Shown here: piece by piece, positions 57,546 to 64,000 of the stretch
Layout of the letters: each line of letters opens with the position of its first letter
Numbering within the stretch: position 1 is the first letter of the stretch
NCBI GenBank assembly: GCA_027068085.1
Contig: JAMOUQ010000030.1
Span: 62,001-126,000 of the forward strand
DNA: 64,000 nucleotides
Source: Desulfobacteraceae bacterium
Lineage (GTDB): Bacteria; Desulfobacterota; Desulfobacteria; Desulfobacterales; Desulfosarcinaceae
Reading direction: 5' to 3'
Program-made: the position numbers and the translations under genes
The notes under the pieces: model-generated
Databases searched by the model: none
Seen by the model: only the letters and a program-made list of their open reading frames with translations
Told to the model about the DNA's origin: nothing

Positions 57546-59142
57546 TCCCCGGCCTGTTCCGCTCCGGCTGACCCTCCAGGGCGGCCTTCACGGACGGAAA
57601 CCGGCTCAGATCTGTGTGGGGAATGAATTTGGCGGCCGAAAAACGGTTCATGAAGTCCTGGTTGACGTTAAGCTCCAGGTAGGTAATCCGGTCGCGGATA
57701 CGGGTAACGGTTCCGGGAACGGCCCGCGACAGCAGGGCCAGGGTGGCCCCGCCCAGACTGCTGTTTCCAAGGGCATGGTAGCTGTCAAGAGGCAGGTCGG
57801 GCAGCATGCCGATGGTAATTGCCGAACGGGGATCGATGAAAGAGCCGAAGGTGCCGGCCACGTAAAACCGCTCCAGACGGTTCAAATCCATGGCCACCGT
57901 GGCGGTGATGGTCTCCAGGATGGTATACATGGCCGCCTTGGACCTGATCAGGCTGTCGAGATCGGCCTGGCTGATGGTCAAATCCCGGCCGGTGCCCGAC
58001 TCTGCGGCCGGCACCACCGTCAGGCGGGCCAGGCCCTGCTCCACGGTCAGCAACCGCCCGCAGGCCTCCGGCCGGAACTTGCCCCTGATATCGATCATGC
58101 CGGCCACAAAGAGCTGGGCCGCCAGATCGATCAGTCCCGAACCGCAGATACCCACCGGCGGGCGGTTGCCGATGGTGCGGACTTCGATCCTGCGGCTTTG
58201 CGGGTCGATGCGCACCTTGTCGATCACTCCCGGACCGGCCATCATGCCCATCCTGGTAACCCCGCCTTCCAGGGCCGGGCCGGCGGCCCCGGCACAGGCA
58301 ACCATCCATTCAGAGTTTCCCAGCACCACCTCGGCGTTGGTGCCGACATCCACCAGGATGGCGGGTTCATCCAGATCGTCCAGTCCGGCGTAGATGATGC
58401 CGGCCAGCAGGTCACCCCCGAAATAACTGCCCACGTTGGGGAAGGGGTATACCATGGCACCGGGGGCCAGGTTCAGCCCCAGGTCCGAGGCCCTTGTCAG
58501 CCCCGGACGGTTGATGACCGGAATGTAGGGCTCCCGGATTATCCACCGCGGATCGAGTCCCAGGAAAAGGTGGGTCATGACGGTATTGCCCGCCACGGCC
58601 ATAAGGTGGACCTGGTCGCTTGCTATGCCTGCATCCGCGCAAATCCCGGCAATCGCCCGGTTGAGGCCTTCCATGATCAGGCAGTTCAGGTGGGCCAGGC
58701 CTTCGGGTTCGGCCGCGTGGTGAATCCGGGTCAGGACGTCGGGCCCCACCTCCAGCTGGGGATTGTCCAGACCGGTTTCGGCAAGCGTCTCTGCGCCGGC
58801 CAAATCCACCAGACGCAGGACGACCCTGGTTGTTCCCAGGTCGACCGCCAGCCCGCAGATCTTCTTTTCCTGGCCGGCCGGGGCCGCATGCAGGACCCGG
58901 AAGCCGTTGCCGTCGGCAAAAACCAGGGCCTTTACCCGGTAATCACTTTTCCGCAACAGGTCCGGCAGCCGGCGGACGAGATGCAGATCGATGGCCAGCT
59001 CATCGGTTTCGACGACAGCAGCCAGTGACCTCACCAGCCGGTCGGCATCAGCCGTATTGTCGGCCAGGGACGGTTCGGGCAGGTCTACTTCGATCACCAG
59101 GGGATCGGTACGGGGTTGGAACTTCTGCGCGGGCGACTCCAT
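57535..59142 (-). CDS. ASKHA-domain protein (RACo/DUF4445-like) lacking the ferredoxin domain
   Basis: The 535-residue protein has a linker domain (about 1-92) and an ASKHA ATPase fold with phosphate-1 motif GLAVDLGTTRVVLRLV (about 98-113), VAGNTVMTHLFLGLDPR and LVDVGTNAEVVLG, and C-terminal VAGTFGSFIDPRSAITIG. Relatives reductively reactivate corrinoid iron-sulfur proteins and normally begin with a [2Fe-2S] ferredoxin domain. That domain and its cysteines are absent here: the protein starts at what is usually the linker (VIEVDLPEPSLADNTADADRL). AAGGA lies 6 bases before the ATG. The CooC fragment at the window edge suggests CODH/ACS genes nearby. Confidence 0.85.
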   Translation of the reverse strand: MESPAQKFQPRTDPLVIEVDLPEPSLADNTADADRLVRSLAAVVETDELAIDLHLVRRLPDLLRKSDYRVKALVFADGNGFRVLHAAPAGQEKKICGLAVDLGTTRVVLRLVDLAGAETLAETGLDNPQLEVGPDVLTRIHHAAEPEGLAHLNCLIMEGLNRAIAGICADAGIASDQVHLMAVAGNTVMTHLFLGLDPRWIIREPYIPVINRPGLTRASDLGLNLAPGAMVYPFPNVGSYFGGDLLAGIIYAGLDDLDEPAILVDVGTNAEVVLGNSEWMVACAGAAGPALEGGVTRMGMMAGPGVIDKVRIDPQSRRIEVRTIGNRPPVGICGSGLIDLAAQLFVAGMIDIRGKFRPEACGRLLTVEQGLARLTVVPAAESGTGRDLTISQADLDSLIRSKAAMYTILETITATVAMDLNRLERFYVAGTFGSFIDPRSAITIGMLPDLPLDSYHALGNSSLGGATLALLSRAVPGTVTRIRDRITYLELNVNQDFMNRFSAAKFIPHTDLSRFPSVKAALEGQPERNRPGITS

Positions 59143-59182
59143 TTGATCCTTTTCAAGGGGTGCTTTCAGCTTTCAGCAGGCC

Positions 59183-59932
59183 TTATGCCATCAGCTTTTC
59201 CACCTGCTCTGCCAGCCGGCTCATCACCCGGCCGGCCTTGCCCATCAACGCCAGGTCGGTTATCTCGCCGGTGAGCGGGGTCGGCTCAGGGTTTATCTCT
59301 ATGATAACCGCTCCGCTGCGCTTGGCGATCACCGGCATGTAGGCCGCCGGCTCGACGGTGGCGGAGGTGCCGATCACCAGCATGGCCTCACAGGCGGCAG
59401 ACAGCAGCTGGGACCTTTTCAGGTGGTTGGGGGGAATCATTTCGCCGAAAAAAACGACATCCGGCCGCAGGACTCCCCCGCACCGGCACAGGGGCGGAAG
59501 ACTGTCCAGCTCCAGGCTGCCGGTGTCAAAGGACGCCTGGCAGTCCATGCAGCGCTGAACGGCAAAGCTGCCGTGAAACTCGATCACGTCCGTGCTGCCG
59601 GCCGCCTGATGAAGCCCGTCGACATTCTGGGTAATGATTGTTTTCAGAATCCCGAGCCGCTCCAGACGATAGAGGGCCTGATGGGCTGCATTGGGCCTGG
59701 CCCGGTCCAGGACCTCCTTCATGGACTTGATCAGCACTTCCCATACTTCGGCCGGGTCTTTGAGAAAAGCATCTATGTGGGCGTATTGCATCGGGTCTAT
59801 CTTTTCCCACAATCCGCCCTTGCCCCTGAACGGAGGAATTCCGCTTTCCACGGAGATTCCGGCCCCGGTCAGGGCCACCACGTTCCTTTTGGCGGCCAGT
59901 ATCCCGGCCGCCTGCCGGATCAATTCTTCCAT
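59183..59932 (-). CDS. cobB: Sir2-family NAD-dependent protein deacylase
   Basis: This 249-residue sirtuin removes acyl groups from lysines using NAD+. It has TGAGISVESGIPPFRG (NAD-binding, residues 22-37), TQNVDGLH, the catalytic His in EFHGSF, zinc ligands CMDC and CRCG, and VVFFGEMIP then GTSATVEPAA. The known targets of such enzymes include acyl-CoA synthetases; one is encoded at 37992-39899. It is followed 40 bases later by the ASKHA gene on the same strand. Confidence 0.95.
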   Translation of the reverse strand: MEELIRQAAGILAAKRNVVALTGAGISVESGIPPFRGKGGLWEKIDPMQYAHIDAFLKDPAEVWEVLIKSMKEVLDRARPNAAHQALYRLERLGILKTIITQNVDGLHQAAGSTDVIEFHGSFAVQRCMDCQASFDTGSLELDSLPPLCRCGGVLRPDVVFFGEMIPPNHLKRSQLLSAACEAMLVIGTSATVEPAAYMPVIAKRSGAVIIEINPEPTPLTGEITDLALMGKAGRVMSRLAEQVEKLMA

Positions 59933-59956
59933 CGCCTGCCCGTCCTTTCCAGGGCT

Positions 59957-60796
59957 TCAAAGTTCGAAAGTCATGCCGGCTCCGACGGCAAAACATTCCA
60001 GCTTCTTGTCCCGGTCGTTGATTATCTTCTGACAGGCCTCGACAATCTCGTCAACTTCCTGGTCTGTCCGTTCCTGGTTAAGATGGAAAAGCCCCAGCTT
60101 GCCCACGCTGGCATGGAAGGCTATGTCCAGGACGTCCACGTAGGAAGAGTGCCCCCATTCGATCAGCAGCTTGTATTCCTGGGGGGTATATTCGGCATCG
60201 TGGATCAACAGATCGGCCCCTTCACAAAAAGCAAGATACTCCATGCTGGTCAGGCCTCCGGGATGGACAAAACCAAGCTCGTTGTCGGTAAGGAAAACAA
60301 AAGACTTGCCGTCTTCGATGAACTTGTAGCCCTTGCCCGTATTGGGGTGGCTGATCTGGATGGGAACGACTGTAATGGAGCCTATCTCGAACTTCTCGGG
60401 CCGGGCCTCTTCGTAAATTATCTTGGCCTTCAGGTCTGAAAAACGGACCGGGAAGTTGGGCGGCGCCATGACCTTGGAGAACATGCTCTCCATGAACTTC
60501 TTATGGAAAGCGCCGCTGTGCATCCGAATCTCGGGATGCTCCAGGAAAAGGGGTTTGAAAAAGGGAAACCCCATGAGATGGTCCCAGTGGCCGTGGGTCA
60601 AGAGGAAATTGTACTTGTAACACCCTTCTTTGATGAGATGGTTGCCGAGCCTGCGGATGCCGGTGCCGGCATCGACGATGATCACATCTCCGCTTTTGGC
60701 CCGAATCTCCATACAGGTGGTATCACCACCATACTTGGTGTATTCAGGACCGGAAACCGGAATCGATCCCCTTGACCCCCAACATCTGATTAGCAT
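59957..60796 (-). CDS. MBL-fold metal-dependent hydrolase
   Basis: This 279-residue metallo-beta-lactamase-fold protein has WGSRGSIPVSGPEYTKYGGDT at the N-terminus (in parts), the metal motif LTHGHWDHLMGFPF (H-x-H-x-D-H, about residue 68), and later metal ligands in IHDAEYTPQE and WGHSSYVDVL. This pattern is found in PhnP/RNase-Z-like and cyclic-nucleotide-phosphodiesterase-like hydrolases. Substrate unknown. It precedes the Sir2 gene by 24 bases on the same strand. Confidence 0.82.
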   Translation of the reverse strand: MLIRCWGSRGSIPVSGPEYTKYGGDTTCMEIRAKSGDVIIVDAGTGIRRLGNHLIKEGCYKYNFLLTHGHWDHLMGFPFFKPLFLEHPEIRMHSGAFHKKFMESMFSKVMAPPNFPVRFSDLKAKIIYEEARPEKFEIGSITVVPIQISHPNTGKGYKFIEDGKSFVFLTDNELGFVHPGGLTSMEYLAFCEGADLLIHDAEYTPQEYKLLIEWGHSSYVDVLDIAFHASVGKLGLFHLNQERTDQEVDEIVEACQKIINDRDKKLECFAVGAGMTFEL

Positions 60797-60910
60797 GCTT
60801 CACCTACCGGGGTTGTAAGCAGGCGACTAAGTAACGGCAGCTGCCTGTTTGCCAGCGCCGGGTCTTACGGCCACAGTCCGGCCGGGTCTACGCCCGGCTG
60901 GGCGCGGCCA

Positions 60911-61729
60911 TCAGAAATTCTCGGCCAGGAAAGTGTGCCAAATGCCATCCTGATGCCAGCTTTCAACGATCCTGACTCCATTGCGCCCAAGCTCCTCTTC
61001 TATCAGGCGGGCCTGGCTCCGGAACAGTCCGGAAAACACATATTGCTTGGGCAGCCGGTAACTTTCGGCCGCCAACATCTGCTTCATGACATCATAATGG
61101 ATATTCGATACCACAAGATCAAACGGCAAGTCCATAAAATTATCTGCCCGGCCGCGGGCCACCAGGACCTTTTCCTCAAGGCGGTTCAGCCTCACGTTGC
61201 CCATGGCGGTAGCTGTCGCCAGGGGGTTCAGGTCCAGGGCCAGCACCTTTTCGGCCCCCAGAAAAGCGCACGCCAGGGCCAGCACGCCGGTGCCGGTTCC
61301 AAGGTCGGCCACCGTGCGGGGCGGCCTGCGGGCAAAGGCCCTTTTGACGGCCTCCAGGCAGTGCAAAGTGGTTGGATGCCGGCAGTTGCCGAAGACCACT
61401 CCCGGGTCGAGCCAGATACACGGCCTGGACGCCGGAGGGTCGAATCTGTGCCATGGCGGGGCGATGAAAAAGTCACCCGCGTCGACAACGGACAGGCTCT
61501 GGCCCTGCCATTGTTCATAGGACATGTTATAGGTATCTATCAGCTCAACGGAAGGGATCGACTCAAGCAGACGCCTGACGGCATCGCCGGCCGGCCGGCC
61601 GAAAAAAAGGAAAAAATCACCTTCTTCTTCCCAGGCGCCAAGAAAATCCGATTCGGGCACAGATATTTCCGCCGGCAGGTTACCCCGGCAATAGTAGATG
61701 AAAAGCTCATCGTAAGGGCAGCGATCCAT
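60911..61729 (-). CDS. PrmA-like protein methyltransferase
   Basis: This 272-residue SAM-dependent methyltransferase resembles ribosomal protein L11 methyltransferase. The SAM site is VADLGTGTGVLALACAFLG (about residue 140), then VLALDLNPLATATAMGNVRLN. LDPGVVFGNCRHPTTLHCL just upstream matches the PrmA LDPGxAFGTGxHxTT motif but with N-C-R in place of G-T-G. The catalytic region reads VVSNIHYDV, where PrmA usually has ANIL. These changes make a non-L11 target possible. Confidence 0.78.
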   Translation of the reverse strand: MDRCPYDELFIYYCRGNLPAEISVPESDFLGAWEEEGDFFLFFGRPAGDAVRRLLESIPSVELIDTYNMSYEQWQGQSLSVVDAGDFFIAPPWHRFDPPASRPCIWLDPGVVFGNCRHPTTLHCLEAVKRAFARRPPRTVADLGTGTGVLALACAFLGAEKVLALDLNPLATATAMGNVRLNRLEEKVLVARGRADNFMDLPFDLVVSNIHYDVMKQMLAAESYRLPKQYVFSGLFRSQARLIEEELGRNGVRIVESWHQDGIWHTFLAENF

Positions 61730-61795
61730 GTGATTGTGCCTGGCAATCTGTTGACAAGCCCCGGCCGCAAAGCCAGCCGGGTTTTCGCATGAGGG

Positions 61796-62470
61796 TCACG
61801 TTTTCGGAATTTGATCCAGGTACCACTGCATGGGATCGAGGATGGTAAAGCCCAGGTCCCTGATTTTCTTTTTGACCCGCGCGACATTGTTGGTCAGAAG
61901 ATAAGGGAAAACCGCCCGCTTGCCTTCTTCCCAGTAACGGGCCACCAGCACGCTGCCGAAAGAAATATTTTCTTCCGTGACAGCGTCGACTATCTTCTTG
62001 AGCTGCCCGACCTTTTCTTCAACTATGATGCAGAGCAGAGTGCCCGGCTCACCAATGCCCAGGACATTGATGAAGGTCCGCAGCAGATCCCGGACTGAAA
62101 TTATCCCCTTCAGGCGCCCCTTGTCGTCGACCACCGGAAAGGCGCCCACCTTGTGGCGCTGGATCAGCAGCAGGGCGTCCTGGATGGTGTCGGTGGGTGA
62201 AATTGTGATGGGATTTATGCTCATGATCTCTTTGACCTTCAGGTCGTCGTACTTCTTGCGGTCGTCCGCGCTGCCCAGGCCCTTGGCAAAACGCGGCGGC
62301 AGGGCGCTGCGGATATCCCTGTCGGTAACGATTCCCACCAGGGTGTTGTCGGCTTCCACCACCGGCAGGTGCCTGACATTGTTTTCGGTCATGATGTCCT
62401 GGGCCTCGTAGATAGAGGTCTCCTTGTCGATGGTGATCACTTTGGCGGTCATTGATCTGCTGACAAACAT
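61796..62470 (-). CDS. CBS-pair and ACT domain protein, AcuB-like
   Basis: This 224-residue protein has two CBS repeats (MTAKVITIDKETSIYEAQDI at 7-26 in parts, HLPVVEADNTLVGIVTDRDI; then INPITISPTDTIQDALLLI and GAFPVVDDKGRLKGIISVRD), which bind adenosine nucleotides. A C-terminal ACT-like domain follows (LLCIIVEEKVGQLKKIVDAV). AcuB-type proteins of this layout accompany AcuC deacetylases. ATG 62470 has GGAGGAAA 4 bases upstream; an ATG at 62482 is less likely. It lies 65 bases after the HDAC-like gene. Confidence 0.88.
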   Translation of the reverse strand: MFVSRSMTAKVITIDKETSIYEAQDIMTENNVRHLPVVEADNTLVGIVTDRDIRSALPPRFAKGLGSADDRKKYDDLKVKEIMSINPITISPTDTIQDALLLIQRHKVGAFPVVDDKGRLKGIISVRDLLRTFINVLGIGEPGTLLCIIVEEKVGQLKKIVDAVTEENISFGSVLVARYWEEGKRAVFPYLLTNNVARVKKKIRDLGFTILDPMQWYLDQIPKT

Positions 62471-62535
62471 CGTTTCCTCCACGCTGGGCTGTATTGTTTA
62501 GACCCGGCCAAGTGAAATTGCACCGGCACCGGTCA

Positions 62536-63486
62536 TCAGTTTTCCAACAGGATCCGTACATGGTCCCGGGCAAGTTCCGGAAGCCGCTTCAGGCAATAGC
62601 CGCCTTCCAGGACCGAAACCACCCGGCCGTCACAGCTTTGGTCCGCCCACCTGACGATCTGGCGCATTATCCAGGCAAAACCCTCTGTGGTGAGGTTGAT
62701 ATCCGACATCTCGTCTTCGCAATGGGCATCGAATCCGGCCGAAACCAGAATCACCTCCGGGTTGAAGGCTTCGATGGACGGTTCCAGGTCGCGTCTCATG
62801 CGCAACCGGTAAGCCTCGTCTCCCTGCCCCGGCAGGATGGGCGAATTCTTGGTAAAGCCGTAGCCCGCCTTGGCCCCCACCTCGAACTCCCGGCCCGTGC
62901 CGGGATAGGCAAAAGAAGGATGCTGATGAATGGAATAGTAGAAAACACTATCGTCGCGTTCGAAAATATGCTGGGTGCCGTTTCCGTGGTGAACGTCGAA
63001 ATCGACGATGGCAACCCGCTTGATCCCGTGACGGGCCTGGAGGTAGCGGGCGGCAATGGCCACGTTGTTGAAGTAGCAAAAGCCCATGGCCTTGTCGGTT
63101 TCGGCATGGTGTCCCGGCGGCCTTACGGCGCAGAAAGCGTTGTCCAGGCTTCCGTCCATGAGCATGTCGAGAATTTTCAGTATCCCGCCCACCGCCAGAC
63201 AGGCCACCTCGTATGTTTCGGGACACATCTGGTTGTCCGGGCAATCGAAGGTGCTGTTGCCCGACAGGCAAAGCTCCTCGAAACGCCGGATATAAGCATC
63301 GGTATGCACGGCCTCGATCCATTGCCTGTCGGCCGTCTCGGCCTCGATCAAAACCACTTTGTCCAGGAGTTCGCCCTCTTCCAGCCCCTTCCGGATGGCC
63401 AGCAGGCGATCGGCCATTTCAGGATGATACGGTCCGGTGTCATGCAGCAGGAACCGCTTGTCGTACAAAAAGCCCGTCTTTTTCAT
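62536..63486 (-). CDS. AcuC/HDAC-family zinc-dependent deacetylase
   Basis: This 316-residue class I/II-like deacetylase has the catalytic [10 protein letters not shown] (His pair), zinc ligands in [12 protein letters not shown] and SAGFDAH, and the C-terminal catalytic GGY in LEGGYCL. AcuC removes acetyl groups from acetyl-CoA synthetase in Bacillus; some relatives act on polyamines. With the CBS-ACT gene next to it the layout is acuC-acuB-like. It is a second lysine deacylase besides the Sir2 enzyme in the same gene run. Confidence 0.92.
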   Translation of the reverse strand: MKKTGFLYDKRFLLHDTGPYHPEMADRLLAIRKGLEEGELLDKVVLIEAETADRQWIEAVHTDAYIRRFEELCLSGNSTFDCPDNQMCPETYEVACLAVGGILKILDMLMDGSLDNAFCAVRPPGHHAETDKAMGFCYFNNVAIAARYLQARHGIKRVAIVDFDVHHGNGTQHIFERDDSVFYYSIHQHPSFAYPGTGREFEVGAKAGYGFTKNSPILPGQGDEAYRLRMRRDLEPSIEAFNPEVILVSAGFDAHCEDEMSDINLTTEGFAWIMRQIVRWADQSCDGRVVSVLEGGYCLKRLPELARDHVRILLEN

Positions 63487-63728
63487 GGAACCCCGTCCCC
63501 CCGGCGAACAAGACAGATAAGCCTTACGTCAATTTCATGGTGTACAGTTCCAGGCCGTTATCCGTGCTGCCCGCAGCCCGGCCGCCTGGCTTCGCTTTGA
63601 CAGACCTGTCAAGGCTAATCTATTACGATAGGTTGATTCCGGCCGGCTGTCCACATTTTTTTATCTGCAACGGAAGCAACCAATCCGGGCGCGGCCGCAA
63701 CGAAGAAATGAAACCGCTTAAGAAGCCA

Positions 63729-64000
63729 TCAGGGTATGATGCGGTCGAATATGCTCCAGGCCGCCTGCATGGCCGGATTGTTCTCGTCGATTTCGATGGT
63801 GGGCTTGCCGTCCAAATCGAATTCATAGACCGTTTCGTCCTCCGGAATGGTGCCGGCAAGCTCCAGGCCTTCTTTTTCCAGCAGATCGATGACCTCCCGG
63901 CTGGGGGGCTCCTTTACCTTGTTCATGATCAGGTAACTCTTGCCCACGCCGATATTCAGGTCCCGGGCCAGCTTGTTTATCCGCAGACCGGCCTGCAATC
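63729..64000 (-). CDS. cooC: CooC-type CODH maturation ATPase, C-terminal part
   Basis: Only the last ~90 residues are in the window; the gene continues past the right edge. LRINKLARDLNIGVGKSYLI and MNKVKEPPSREVID, then GTIPEDETVYEFDLDGKPTIEID, match the C-terminal third of CooC/MinD-like P-loop ATPases that insert nickel into CO dehydrogenase. The N-terminal P-loop lies outside. The next leftward gene is separated by about 240 bases (63487-63728) with no clear feature. Confidence 0.72.
   Translation of the reverse strand, partial: LQAGLRINKLARDLNIGVGKSYLIMNKVKEPPSREVIDLLEKEGLELAGTIPEDETVYEFDLDGKPTIEIDENNPAMQAAWSIFDRIIP

Overview
The window is a GC-rich, gene-dense stretch of chromosome with no rRNA, tRNA, transposase, phage gene or CRISPR array that I can see. 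The gene set points to an anaerobic Desulfobacterota (delta-proteobacterial) organism, most likely a sulfate reducer. The main reasons are a complete Tmc transmembrane redox complex (tetraheme cytochrome c3 TmcA, HdrD-like TmcB, cytochrome-b-like TmcC, Trp-rich TmcD), a tungsten-type aldehyde:ferredoxin oxidoreductase, a 2-oxoacid:ferredoxin oxidoreductase, oxygen-independent class II and class III ribonucleotide reductases, and at the right edge a CooC-type CO-dehydrogenase maturation ATPase with an ASKHA corrinoid-activation-like protein nearby. Species cannot be named from the sequence alone.

Layout. 0-5.5 kb: an HMG-CoA-lyase-like enzyme, an unrecognised 548-residue protein, an outer-membrane barrel, a tiny zinc-ribbon protein, and a two-gene unit of a duplicated helical protein and a receiver domain whose phospho-acceptor Asp is Glu. 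5.7-9.7 kb: lnt, prfB (with its programmed +1 frameshift), an HD hydrolase and thiE in one run. 9.65-13.8 kb: an opposing thiamin operon, thiD-thiW-thiZ-thiX-thiY, under a TPP riboswitch. 14.1-18.1 kb: a cyclic-dinucleotide (GEMM-I) riboswitch in front of a PAS-like protein, then an ECF transporter module (A-A' ATPase, T component) with an extra P-loop protein. 18-20.8 kb: HtpX protease, Hsp20, and a protein with two ribbon-helix-helix-like segments.

20.9-27.7 kb is the most distinctive part. A FadR/FCD-type regulator, AOR and a MoaD/ThiS-like small protein face a two-subunit FAD/Fe-S amine or amino-acid dehydrogenase. Both promoters carry an identical 15-bp perfect palindrome. 27.8-31.8 kb: proC, ccdA plus a periplasmic thioredoxin, a MoCo-carrier-like protein and a ChaN-like lipoprotein. 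31.8-37.7 kb: divergent nrdJ and nrdDG with two helically phased pairs of NrdR boxes between them. 38-39.9 kb: a propionyl/acetyl-CoA synthetase. 40-44.3 kb: the tmcDCBA operon with a response regulator. 44.8-49 kb: a secreted small protein, a DUF166-like protein, a membrane protein and a PocR-GAF-PAS-GGDEF diguanylate cyclase. 49.5-53.5 kb: a 2-oxoacid:ferredoxin oxidoreductase (alpha, fused beta-gamma) with its own GntR/FCD regulator and a tandem operator. 53.9-57.5 kb: the mlaE-F-D-C-A lipid transport operon. 57.5-64 kb: a leftward run of an ASKHA protein, Sir2 deacylase, MBL hydrolase, PrmA-like methyltransferase, CBS-ACT protein, AcuC/HDAC-like deacylase and a partial CooC.

How the parts may connect (inference): the genes mostly handle low-potential electrons and C2/C3 or amino-acid carbon. 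Acyl-CoA synthetase, the two deacylases and AcuB-like protein form an acetylation-control theme. AOR, the 2-oxoacid oxidoreductase and the FAD dehydrogenase feed electron carriers, and Tmc links periplasmic cytochrome c3 to the cytoplasm. Ligand-sensing RNAs (TPP, cyclic dinucleotide) and dedicated repressors with visible palindromic operators control several units.
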